DNA from: Bacteroidota bacterium
GTDB taxonomy: Bacteria; Bacteroidota; Bacteroidia; Cytophagales; Cytophagaceae
Reading direction: 5' to 3'
NCBI GenBank assembly: GCA_023392125.1
Contig: JAEVZS010000017.1
Location: 248,001-312,000 of the forward strand
Length of the DNA: 64,000 bases
The first letter of the stretch is position 1. Each line of letters starts with the position of its first letter. Shown piece after piece: positions 25,485 to 33,435 of this stretch. The translations under genes and the position numbers were made by a program. The notes beneath the pieces were generated by a model. It worked only from the letters and a program-made list of their open reading frames with translations, did not search any database and was not told the origin of the DNA.

Positions 25485-26930
25485 TTATCCAACGCTTCCT
25501 TCCAGTGATATAGCAAGAAGCTTTTGAGCCTCAACAGCAAACTCCATTGGAAGCTGATTAAGAACTTCCTTGCAGTAACCGTTTACAATGAGGGCTACTG
25601 CCTCTTCCGTATCAATACCTCTCTGGTTGCAATAGAAAATCTGGTCTTCACCTATCTTCGAAGTAGTAGCTTCGTGTTCGACCGTAGCGCTGTTATTCTC
25701 AACTGTGATATAAGGGAACGTGTGGGCGCCGCAACGATCTCCCATCAATAATGAATCACACTGGGAATAGTTACGTGCATTGTCGGCTCTCTTCATTACG
25801 TGTACCAGACCACGGTAGCTGTTGTGGGATTTTCCGGCTGATATTCCTTTGGATACAATACGGCTTTTCGTGTTTTTGCCGATATGAATCATTTTTGTAC
25901 CGGTGTCAGCCTGCTGCATATTGTTGGTAACTGCTACGGAATAGAATTCTCCGATTGAATTATTACCTTTTAATATGACACTGGGGTATTTCCACGTAAT
26001 AGAGGAGCCGGTTTCAACCTGCGTCCAGCTGATTTTGGAATTATCACCCATACAGATTCCCCGTTTGGTTACGAAATTATAGATTCCGCCTTTACCGTTT
26101 TTATCCCCGGGATACCAGTTTTGGACAGTAGAGTATTTGATTTCTGCGTTTTCCATGGCAACCAGCTCTACCACGGCTGCATGAAGCTGATTCTCATCCC
26201 GCATCGGAGCAGTACAGCCTTCAAGGTAGCTGACATAGCTGCCGGCTTCCGCAATGATTAACGTACGCTCAAACTGTCCGGTTCCGGCAGCATTGATTCT
26301 AAAGTACGTTGACAGCTCCATAGGGCATCTGACTCCTTGGGGAATATAGCAGAAGGAACCATCGCTGAAAACGGCAGAGTTTAAGGCAGAAAAGAAATTG
26401 TCTGTTTGCGGCACAACAGAACCGATATATTTTTTTACCAGCTCGGGATGTTCCTGTACCGCTTCGCTCATGGAACAGAAGATAATGCCCAGCTCGGCAA
26501 GCTTGTCTTTAAAGGTCGTTTTAACAGAGATGCTGTCGATGACAGCATCTACGGCAACCCCCGTAAGACGCTTCTGCTCTTCCAGAGAGATACCCAGTTT
26601 TTTGAAAGTTTCTCTAAGCTCGGGATCTACTTCATCCAGGCTGTTTAATACTTTCTTCTGTTTGGGGGCAGAATAATATATAATATCCTGATAGTCGATT
26701 ACAGGGTAGCTTACATTAGGCCAGTGAGGTTCTTTTAGCGTAAGCCAATGTCTGTATGCTTTAAGACGCCACTCAAGCATCCATTCAGGTTCATTTTTTT
26801 TCCGGGAAATAAAACGAACAATATCCTCACTAAGGCCTTTGGGAGCTTCATCCGTCTCAAATTTGGACTCAAATCCATATTTGTATTCCGATGTGGTTAA
26901 CTCCTCAAGTATTTTCATGTTCTCACTCAT
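25485..26930 (-). CDS. sufB: Fe-S cluster assembly protein SufB
   Basis: A 481-residue SufB, the scaffold on which the cluster is built. Typical segments are PEWMLEWRLKAYRHW (about 52-66), FKKLGISLEEQKRL, GSVVPQTDNFFSALNSAVFSDG (about 189-210), SYLEGCTAPMRDENQLHAAVVELVA with the conserved Cys (about 254-278) and CDSLLMGDRCGAHTFPYITV. It heads the operon sufB-sufC-sufD-sufS-sufE-DUF59-bacilliredoxin, all on the minus strand. No SufR or IscR regulator is adjacent; two tRNA-like RNAs on the same strand lie 210 bases upstream. Confidence 0.97.
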   Translation of the reverse strand: MSENMKILEELTTSEYKYGFESKFETDEAPKGLSEDIVRFISRKKNEPEWMLEWRLKAYRHWLTLKEPHWPNVSYPVIDYQDIIYYSAPKQKKVLNSLDEVDPELRETFKKLGISLEEQKRLTGVAVDAVIDSISVKTTFKDKLAELGIIFCSMSEAVQEHPELVKKYIGSVVPQTDNFFSALNSAVFSDGSFCYIPQGVRCPMELSTYFRINAAGTGQFERTLIIAEAGSYVSYLEGCTAPMRDENQLHAAVVELVAMENAEIKYSTVQNWYPGDKNGKGGIYNFVTKRGICMGDNSKISWTQVETGSSITWKYPSVILKGNNSIGEFYSVAVTNNMQQADTGTKMIHIGKNTKSRIVSKGISAGKSHNSYRGLVHVMKRADNARNYSQCDSLLMGDRCGAHTFPYITVENNSATVEHEATTSKIGEDQIFYCNQRGIDTEEAVALIVNGYCKEVLNQLPMEFAVEAQKLLAISLEGSVG

Positions 26931-27140
26931 ATAACCAACTATTAAGACTAGTTCCAGTTTTAAGTATACAAATTTAAAACAAAAGGATTACCATATGGTT
27001 CCTTAGCATTCTTTTTTCACAAATACATATAAAAATACAATAATAAAGCTAATTAATGAAATAAAAGGGCTATTAGATTCGGGAGGGTTGTGCTTGGAAA
27101 TGGTAATAAGGTCTTTAAAAGAGCTGCGGAAAAAGATTGC

Positions 27141-27285
27141 TGTAGGAGGGGGATTCGAACCACCCACGGAGCGGTTAGCCATAGCTCAAGAATGATTAAT
27201 TGTGGTCAACCCGATAAGCTACGTTTATTCCGAACTCTCCACCCCCGAGACAGGAGGGCATGTCTGCCAGTTTCAACATCCTACA
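27141..27285 (-). ncRNA. tRNA-like RNA with oversized variable arm, copy 1
   Basis: On the minus strand this 145-base element starts TGTAGGA and ends TCCTACA, a perfect 7-bp acceptor. Next come UG at positions 8-9, a tRNA-Leu-like D arm (GAAACTGGCAGACA), an anticodon-like arm CCCTC-CTGTCTC-GGGGG (apparent anticodon GUC after U33), and a T arm whose loop is the canonical TTCGAAT. The T stem GGTGG/CCCCC has one U-C mismatch or a bulged U. Between anticodon and T arms lie about 75 bases, in place of 4-20 in tRNAs. They fold as nested helices: GGAG/CTCC, CGG/CCG, TAGCTTA/TGAGCTA and GGTTGA/TTAATC. The next base is G (discriminator position); no CCA is encoded. Which RNA this is, I do not know. 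Confidence 0.75.
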
Positions 27286-27336
27286 TTTTGGTTAATGAAG
27301 CATCCGTCTGATGCTTGCTGGTAAACAGGTTAGTGC

Positions 27337-27481
27337 TGTAGGAGGGGGATTCGAACCACCCACGGAGCGGTTAGCCATAGCTCAGAATGATTAATTTGTG
27401 GTCAACCCGATAAGCTACGTTTATTCCGGACTCTCCACCCCCGAGACAGGAGGGTATGTCTGCCAGTTTCATCACCCTACA
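27337..27481 (-). ncRNA. tRNA-like RNA with oversized variable arm, copy 2
   Basis: A second 145-base copy, 51 bases upstream (on the minus strand) of copy 1 and about 94% identical. Acceptor TGTAGGG/TCCTACA has a G-U pair where copy 1 has A-U; the D stem ATG/CAT is complete here where copy 1 has a mismatch; the base pair just outside the anticodon stem is A-U versus G-U. Two one-base length changes fall in the apical loop and an internal unpaired stretch and cancel out in length. The differences therefore respect the proposed fold. Discriminator position is again G. Confidence 0.75.
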
Positions 27482-27498
27482 GTGTGATTTTGATGAAA

Positions 27499-27506
27499 CA
27501 AAGTTA
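27499..27506 (-). promoter_or_regulatory. TAnnTTTG promoter-like box before the tRNA-like pair
   Basis: On the minus strand the sequence TAACTTTG matches the Bacteroidota -7 consensus TAnnTTTG and ends 17 bases before the acceptor of copy 2. A clear -33 TTTG is not seen. The surroundings are very AT-rich. Confidence 0.4.
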
Positions 27507-27603
27507 ATAATAGTTTAATTAACTTGAAAATATTTTAATAAAATTGCTTAAAATATACAAAGTTTGCAATTTTATGTCGATTTAATTAAAATAAATATAA
27601 TTC

Positions 27604-28101
27604 ATGGCTGAAAAAAACGATAAAAATTATCAAGTTGATAACGTGGATTTGCAAATACTTTCCATTTTGATGGAGAATGCCAATATGCCGTATACAGAAG
27701 TAGCAAAAAAAGTCTTTGTTTCGACGGGTACGGTTCATGTTCGCATGAAGAAGATGGAAGAGCTGGGAATCGTGAAGGGAGCCCAACTGAAGATTGATTA
27801 TGCAAGACTTGGCTATGATATTACGGCCTTTCTGGGAGTATATCTTCAACAGAGCTCTTTATATAATCAGGCGGCAGCGGGACTTTTATCAATACCGGAA
27901 GTAGTAAGTCTGCATTATACCACCGGCAATTACAGCATGTTTGTCAAAATACTCTGTAAGGATACGCAGCATCTGAGGGAAGTGCTGCATGACAAAATTC
28001 AGAAAGTTGCGGGGATTGAGCGGACAGAAACACTCATTTCGCTGGAAGAGACTATCTCCCGAAATATTGACTTTAGTATAAAAAATAAAAAGCCCGGTTA
28101 A
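27604..28101 (+). CDS. Lrp/AsnC family transcriptional regulator
   Basis: A 165-residue regulator. The N-terminal winged helix-turn-helix is clear: VDLQILSILMENANMPYTEVAKKVFVSTGTVHVRMKKMEELGIV (split over about 14-58; recognition helix TGTVHVRMKKM). The C-terminal RAM/AsnC domain (about 72-155) holds GYDITAFLGVYL, HYTTGNYSMFVKILCKD and a VAGIERTETLISLEE ending. It likely controls amino acid or nitrogen genes, possibly sensing an amino acid, but the target is unknown. It reads away from the tRNA-like pair, so the AT-rich region 27482-27603 is a divergent promoter region. Confidence 0.92.
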   Translation: MAEKNDKNYQVDNVDLQILSILMENANMPYTEVAKKVFVSTGTVHVRMKKMEELGIVKGAQLKIDYARLGYDITAFLGVYLQQSSLYNQAAAGLLSIPEVVSLHYTTGNYSMFVKILCKDTQHLREVLHDKIQKVAGIERTETLISLEETISRNIDFSIKNKKPG

Positions 28102-28119
28102 TTCCGGGCTTTCTTTTTT
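28089..28119. terminator. Bidirectional terminator after the Lrp gene
   Basis: AAAGCCCGG (28089-28097), loop TTAATT, CCGGGCTTT (28104-28112), then CTTTTTT. The regulator's stop codon lies inside the loop; the hairpin also serves the converging gene that ends at 28118. Confidence 0.9.
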
Positions 28120-31100
28120 ATTTTACGATCAGTTTTTGGGTTTCAATCGTTGAGCCATTTTTGTAATATACAATATACAACCCTTTATCGAGGTGGCTTA
28201 TATCAAGCCGTTGGGTAGCTGATGTTAACGGCCAGTCAGCGATCGTTCGTGAGTATTGATCCAGAATCTGAATAGAGCTTGTAGCTTCCGGTTGTCCGTT
28301 AAGCTGAACGGTAAGCTCTTTATGAGCCGGATTAGGGAATAGTCTGAATTGGCCTGATTTAGCATTAAAATCAACTATGGAAGTAACGAGTTCAGGATAA
28401 ATAACCTGTAAAGTAGGGATACTCTTACCCGATTCTTTTGAGTCAATAACAACCCAGTTTATATTCTCTTCACCTTCTATTTGCAGGATAACTGTAACAA
28501 GATCCGCATCGGTAGCGACTTTTCCTTTAATAAAATCTGAAATATCAATAGTGTAATTCTGTGCTTGATAGTTCGTGATAGTAAAGGATGTTATTAGATT
28601 ATCTGCAGCAGGTTTGTTGTTCCAAGTAATGGTATTTTCACTCCAAGCTTCCGACAATGACTCAAATATGTTTATTGTCATATTGCCTGTACCGCCGTCA
28701 TTATCGTCAACATATGCTCTCATCTGAAGGTTGGCAGATATAAGTTCGCTGGTATTGCCATTGAGTTTTCCCAAATCAAACTGAATATAGGTTTCTCTGT
28801 CGGGATCGTTTGTATAATTTTTTATCAGAAGTACTGTATCTCTTACTGAACCAAAAGCAATATTCACGTCCTCTTCCCGCCACCATGTTCTCTGCACAAA
28901 AGCATCATTGTCAGGAATGAGTATTTCTTCAGTGAGAGGCACTTCTTTAAAGGTAATAATATATTGAGTATCCTCTTCCGGAGTGCTGACAGGATGATTA
29001 CGGACTTTGCCTGTGGACCAGGACTCAAACGCCCAGCCCTTACCTGAATGATTCTGTGGGGAAGGCACTCCGAATGTACGTAGTACACCAACGACACCTT
29101 CGACAGAAAGCGGAGTTGTAAATGGCTGACCATCGATGGTAATTGTCAATCCGGGAGGAACGGTTTCAAAGGTCATCGTGGATTTTTGAGGATGCAATTC
29201 TATGTACGTGGTATCTGTAAGGCCACCCGCATCTGTTACGATCAGGTATACTCTGTACCATATACTGGTTTCTGTATGACCGTATGGGGACATGGTATAA
29301 AGATATGTGTCAGATCCCTCAAAAAACTGTCCGTCATGCACATGCTCATCATGATGCAGATCGACTTTCCATTTAAAGTGGCTTACCGGAATAGCGCCAT
29401 CTTCCGGATCAGTACCGGTACCTTTAAATGTAAATTGCTGTCCGCCGTGAAACAAGACCCCGTTTTCATGTGAAGTAATGCTCGCTGTTGGTCGGGAGTT
29501 GAATTCTGTTACAGTGAGTGTGGCAGTTTCACTGCTTACTTCGTTGTAGGTATTGCTAACCATGACAGAATATTCACCGGCATGCTCAGGTAGCACGTAA
29601 GCAATCGAATAGGTCGCGCTGGTCGCGCCGTTTATGGCCTGCCCGTCTTTGTACCACTGATAGTTCAGAGGAACAGCACCGGTAGCCTGTACACTGAAAG
29701 AAACAGGCTGGCTTTCGGCAATCTGCTGACTTTCCGGGTGGCGATGTATTTCAGGCTCCAGGTTTCCGGAATACACAATTCTATACACAGAGCCAATACC
29801 TGTCCCATCATAAGAACCCCGATTCAGATAGTAAAGATTACCATCCGGGTGAACATCGATTCCGATAGGAGAACTGGCTACATTGCTTGAAAATACCTCC
29901 GTTTTTGCTCCGGTCGCCGGGTCAAGTACAGCAATCCAGTTGGCGCAGTAATCCATAAAGAAATACTTGCCTTGATATTTTGACGGATAGTTTGTCGCTT
30001 CCGGCTCAAAGAAACATCCTCCGGTTATAGCGCATTCAGATTGCCCCATAATAGGATAGGTGAAAACCGGATTGACATATACACTGCCCATGCCTTCTTC
30101 AGTGGGCCAGCCAAAGTTCTGTCCTGCTGTTGTTGCGTCATTGATTTCTTCCCATCTTTCCTGCCCGACATCATTGATATAAATTTTTCCGGTACTTTCC
30201 TGTATGTCAAATGTAAATGGATTACGTAAGCCGTATACCCAGATCATTTTTTTCTGATCGCTTCCGGAAGTAAACGGATTACCGTCAGGGATGCTTCCAT
30301 CCGGGTTTAGTCTGAGTATTTTCCCGTGGGTATTATCCAGATTTTGTGAATTTGCCGGAGTAGCATTATCTCCGGTAGCAATATACAATTTTCCGTCCTG
30401 GCCAAAATGCAGTCCACCGCCATTATGATTATGCGCTTCTGATAGCGGGTCAAGATCAATGATGGTCTGGGCGCTTGCCGTAATCGCTGTATTACCATTG
30501 AGTGTATAGCGTACAACACGGCTCCTTACCGGATCATTTGGAGTAGTATAAAATATATACATATAGTTATTCGTGGCAAAATCCGGGTCAAGGGTAATAC
30601 CAATTAAGCCTCTTTCCGAAAAACCTTGCGGGCCTGCCTGATTTACAGAAATGCTTAGTACTGGTTCACTCAGCAGCTGACCGTTTTCTATGACACGTAC
30701 CCGGCCGGCTTGTTCAGCTATAAAGATTCTTCCGTCTTTAGCTATAGTAAAGGCAGTCGGGTGAGCAAGACCGGTAGCGATCCGCACATGGGTAAACTGT
30801 GGTGCAATATCTTCTACCAGAGTAACTTTCCCAAAAACATCAGCATCCTGATAGGCAACATTCTTATTATCCCGGTTTATAACTTCAGACCCGATAAAAT
30901 TCTGTCTGGTAGCTCCGCCATCATTGTCGCAGTATGCCATGGCAAAACCCATTATTTTACCTTCTGTCAGCGTAACCTTGGGATTATTGGTGCTGCCATG
31001 TACAAATGCATCAGTGTACACATCAAAAGCTGCTTCCCAGATGTAGGTATTGTTGCCGACAGAGGTTCTTTGCACTTCTACGTGATCATTAAAAAGCTTT

Positions 31101-31549
31101 GGTCTTCTGTCTGTATCCATATCGACCTTATCATACGTCAGCGATATGTGGTAAGCAAAGGCATTGTGAGAAAATTCATGTTGTCCGCCTGATGCGTCTT
31201 CATCAAGAAATATTTCCCACGTGTCGTCTTCCCAGTAGTTGCTCAAGGGATCAGAATGATAATCATTGAGTACATCATCAACGATTTCTGCCAGAACATA
31301 AAGTTTGTCTGCATCCCAGGCCAGCTTAAATCTGCCTGAAAAGTCTCCCGGAGCCATGGCGTTTCCCAGCCAGATCTGATCAACCTCATACCACGGACTA
31401 TTGGCCCAGCAGGCGTCATTGGCAACACCATCGATAACCGGAGCCGTTTTCGCTCTTGGTGCCTGATACTTGGTTTGCGAAAACACCACATTCAGTTGGC
31501 ATACAGAAAGCAAAAGCGCACATGTAAAAGCTTTGATGTGAAAAGACAT
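28118..31549 (-). CDS. Mosaic secreted protein: CBM9-like, PQQ-type sugar dehydrogenase, Ig, CBM96-like, T9SS sorting domain
   Basis: From the ATG at 31549 (start of the signal peptide) the protein has 1143 residues. Domain order: CBM9-like beta-sandwich (about 30-245); a glucose/sorbosone dehydrogenase-like six-bladed propeller (about 255-595) with HNHNGGGLHFGQDGKLYIATGD (374-394, catalytic His); an immunoglobulin-like domain (600-682, QWYKDGQAI and HAGEYSVMVSN); a PKD/fibronectin-like domain (685-790); a short repeat region; a DNRLRE/CBM96-like carbohydrate-binding region (875-1040); and a C-terminal Por-secretion sorting signal (1065-1143, LFPNPAHKELTVQL and GLYIVYYKNG). It is thus likely a cell-surface or secreted sugar oxidoreductase bound to polysaccharide, exported by type IX secretion. 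PQQ dependence is inferred from the family. The N-terminal domain is a paralogue of the protein at 38457. Confidence 0.88.
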   Translation of the reverse strand: MSFHIKAFTCALLLSVCQLNVVFSQTKYQAPRAKTAPVIDGVANDACWANSPWYEVDQIWLGNAMAPGDFSGRFKLAWDADKLYVLAEIVDDVLNDYHSDPLSNYWEDDTWEIFLDEDASGGQHEFSHNAFAYHISLTYDKVDMDTDRRPKLFNDHVEVQRTSVGNNTYIWEAAFDVYTDAFVHGSTNNPKVTLTEGKIMGFAMAYCDNDGGATRQNFIGSEVINRDNKNVAYQDADVFGKVTLVEDIAPQFTHVRIATGLAHPTAFTIAKDGRIFIAEQAGRVRVIENGQLLSEPVLSISVNQAGPQGFSERGLIGITLDPDFATNNYMYIFYTTPNDPVRSRVVRYTLNGNTAITASAQTIIDLDPLSEAHNHNGGGLHFGQDGKLYIATGDNATPANSQNLDNTHGKILRLNPDGSIPDGNPFTSGSDQKKMIWVYGLRNPFTFDIQESTGKIYINDVGQERWEEINDATTAGQNFGWPTEEGMGSVYVNPVFTYPIMGQSECAITGGCFFEPEATNYPSKYQGKYFFMDYCANWIAVLDPATGAKTEVFSSNVASSPIGIDVHPDGNLYYLNRGSYDGTGIGSVYRIVYSGNLEPEIHRHPESQQIAESQPVSFSVQATGAVPLNYQWYKDGQAINGATSATYSIAYVLPEHAGEYSVMVSNTYNEVSSETATLTVTEFNSRPTASITSHENGVLFHGGQQFTFKGTGTDPEDGAIPVSHFKWKVDLHHDEHVHDGQFFEGSDTYLYTMSPYGHTETSIWYRVYLIVTDAGGLTDTTYIELHPQKSTMTFETVPPGLTITIDGQPFTTPLSVEGVVGVLRTFGVPSPQNHSGKGWAFESWSTGKVRNHPVSTPEEDTQYIITFKEVPLTEEILIPDNDAFVQRTWWREEDVNIAFGSVRDTVLLIKNYTNDPDRETYIQFDLGKLNGNTSELISANLQMRAYVDDNDGGTGNMTINIFESLSEAWSENTITWNNKPAADNLITSFTITNYQAQNYTIDISDFIKGKVATDADLVTVILQIEGEENINWVVIDSKESGKSIPTLQVIYPELVTSIVDFNAKSGQFRLFPNPAHKELTVQLNGQPEATSSIQILDQYSRTIADWPLTSATQRLDISHLDKGLYIVYYKNGSTIETQKLIVK

Positions 31550-31660
31550 ATTAATGTTTAATTTAATGTAACCACAGAGAACAAATTTATCATTGTTTTT
31601 GGATAAAACCAAGTGGAGATTGGACTGTAAATAGTACGAATAAAGATTGATAAAGAAAAC

Positions 31661-31700
31661 AAAAAACCTGATTAATTCGCATATACGGAATTAATCAGGT
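31661..31700 (-). terminator. Terminator of the siroheme/sulfite reductase operon
   Basis: ACCTGATTAATTC (31666-31678) pairs perfectly with GAATTAATCAGGT (31688-31700). On the minus strand a TTTTTTGTTTTC tract follows. It ends the operon that runs from 35570 to 31731. Confidence 0.88.
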
Positions 31701-31730
31701 GACAATTAGTTGATTATTTTTTGATGGAAA

Positions 31731-32045
31731 CTATACGTCCAGAGAGTCATCAATTTCTTCCTGCCAGGCCAGAATTCCCCCACTCAGATTCAGCAAATTC
31801 GTATAGCCATAGTTTTGTTCAAGAAATGTAATGGCGTTTGCGCTTCTTTTTCCGCTTCTGCAGTGCACGACTACTTTTTTATCCTTGCTTATCTTATCAA
31901 TATTATTGGGTATGGTCTGCAAAGGAATTAACTCTCCGCCAAGATTAGCCTGGTCATACTCGGCAGACTCTCTAACGTCAACCAGTTGAAAGTCTTCTTT
32001 GTTGTCTATTAGTTCCTTAAGTTCCTGAACACTGATTTCCTGCAT
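31731..32045 (-). CDS. Rhodanese-like domain protein
   Basis: A 104-residue single rhodanese domain. It has DVRESAEYDQANLGGE (about 23-38) and the active-site loop VVHCRSGKRSANAI with the sulfur-accepting Cys62, the six-residue loop of single-domain sulfurtransferases. It lies last in the operon with the siroheme and sulfite reductase genes, 7 bases downstream of the dehydrogenase/ferrochelatase gene. A role in handling sulfane sulfur made by this pathway is an inference. Confidence 0.92.
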   Translation of the reverse strand: MQEISVQELKELIDNKEDFQLVDVRESAEYDQANLGGELIPLQTIPNNIDKISKDKKVVVHCRSGKRSANAITFLEQNYGYTNLLNLSGGILAWQEEIDDSLDV

Positions 32046-32052
32046 GGTATTA

Positions 32053-32640
32053 TTAGTTTTTTTTGTTGGTAAATATCGATGTTAGTTCGTTCATTTTTTG
32101 AACTTTATATTCGAAGTCTCCTTTCAGACGATCCCGTATCGATCTGAGATTATGTAATAAATCGTCTATCGAGTCAGGGATGACCTCTTCAAGCAACTCT
32201 CTTACGCGCTTGGTAATAGTGGGAGACAATCCGTTGGAAGATATACCGATTTTGAGATCTCCTTTTTTTACTACAGAGCACATATAGAAATCACAAAGTT
32301 CAGGAGTATCCGCCACATTCACAATAATCCGTTGAGATTTGGCATCCGACCATATCTGATGGTTGAGGGATCGGATACAGGTAGCTGCAATCACAATATC
32401 CGCATTGGCCAGATCATCCCGCTGGTATTCTTTATAAGACAATTTCAAAAAATCCGGATTTTGAAGGGCAAGTTGCTCTATTTCCGGATCTATTTCCGGG
32501 GCAACAAGCCTGATGGAGGCATTGGGGCTATTGGTCCATAGACTGGATATTTTTTCCAGGCCGACCTTACCACCACCCACAATGAGAATATGCAGCCGGT
32601 CCAAACGTAAAAAAACGGGAAAGAGCATATTGCCTTGCAT
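32053..32640 (-). CDS. Precorrin-2 dehydrogenase / sirohydrochlorin ferrochelatase
   Basis: A 195-residue protein matching the N-terminal half of CysG and yeast Met8: NAD loop ILIVGGGKVGLEKISSL (about 18-34), IVIAATCIRSLNHQI, VNVADTPELCDFYMCSVVKKGDLKIGISSNGLSPT (split at about 112-146; the Asp of ADTPELCDF is catalytic in Met8). It turns precorrin-2 into siroheme, so it supplies the cofactor of the sulfite reductase in the same operon. It lies 15 bases after the methyltransferase gene. Confidence 0.93.
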   Translation of the reverse strand: MQGNMLFPVFLRLDRLHILIVGGGKVGLEKISSLWTNSPNASIRLVAPEIDPEIEQLALQNPDFLKLSYKEYQRDDLANADIVIAATCIRSLNHQIWSDAKSQRIIVNVADTPELCDFYMCSVVKKGDLKIGISSNGLSPTITKRVRELLEEVIPDSIDDLLHNLRSIRDRLKGDFEYKVQKMNELTSIFTNKKN

Positions 32641-32655
32641 TGCAGTGATCAGGGT

Positions 32656-33435
32656 TTACAGATGACCGTTTGTATCAATGATATTGATTTGCTCGAGAAT
32701 AGTTTTGACGTTGAAAGAAGTATGCAGTCTGACAACTTCCCCGATTACAATCACTGCCGGGGAGCCAAGCCCTTCTTCCTTTACAACATCAGTAATGGTA
32801 GAGATAGTACCGAATCCAATTCTTTCATTATCTCTGGTGCCATTCTGAATAATTGCAACGGGCGTATCTTTTTTATTGCATGATTTAAAAATTCCGGTAA
32901 TCCGTTCCAGATTATTCATGCCCATAAGAATCACTACGGTGGCTGAGGAACGGGCTGCAAACTCTATATCAGCTGAGAATTGCCCGGATTGAGTTGTACC
33001 CGTAATTACCCAGAAACTCTCATTGACATGTCTTCTGGTAAGAGGGATTCCCTGCATTTCGGGCACGGCTATTGCACTCGAAATGCCTGGTATGACCACA
33101 GTCTCCAGGCCGGCTTCTCTGGCAGCTGTCATCTCCTCATGTCCTCTGCCAAAGATGAATGGATCTCCACCCTTTAGTCTGACGACATGACCGAAATGTT
33201 TTGCATAATCGATAATGAGTTTGTTTATGTCGTCCTGACAAAACGCACACTTCCCGGCTCTTTTTCCAACATACACCTTTTCGGACCGGGATGGTGCATA
33301 TTTGAGTAAGTCCGGATGAACCAGGGCATCGTACAGTACGACATCTGCTTCAGCAAGGGCTTTCAAACCTTTTACACTGATTAAATCTGGATCTCCGGGG
33401 CCTGCGCCAAGAAGTGTAAGTCTGGGTTTTTTCAT
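32656..33435 (-). CDS. cobA: Uroporphyrinogen-III C-methyltransferase (SUMT)
   Basis: A 259-residue SUMT that methylates uroporphyrinogen III twice to give precorrin-2. Signature segments are LLGAGPGDPDLISVKGLKAL (about 8-27), VVRLKGGDPFIFGRGHEE (about 83-100), VVIPGISSAIAVP (about 111-123) and VILMGMNNL. In this operon the product goes to siroheme. Its start overlaps the sulfite reductase stop by four bases, a sign of translational coupling. The name cobA follows common annotation; cobalamin synthesis genes are not seen here. Confidence 0.95.
   Translation of the reverse strand: MKKPRLTLLGAGPGDPDLISVKGLKALAEADVVLYDALVHPDLLKYAPSRSEKVYVGKRAGKCAFCQDDINKLIIDYAKHFGHVVRLKGGDPFIFGRGHEEMTAAREAGLETVVIPGISSAIAVPEMQGIPLTRRHVNESFWVITGTTQSGQFSADIEFAARSSATVVILMGMNNLERITGIFKSCNKKDTPVAIIQNGTRDNERIGFGTISTITDVVKEEGLGSPAVIVIGEVVRLHTSFNVKTILEQINIIDTNGHL

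Noticed and set aside
27090..27311. Plus-strand open frame of about 73 codons over the tRNA-like element
   Set aside because: It runs antisense through a structured RNA element and has no protein-like features; the duplicate region does not keep it as a frame.
27141..27481. tmRNA or CRISPR explanation for the 145-base repeats
   Set aside because: No tag-peptide frame or tmRNA ends are visible, each copy is closed by its own acceptor, and two copies with one spacer are not a CRISPR array.
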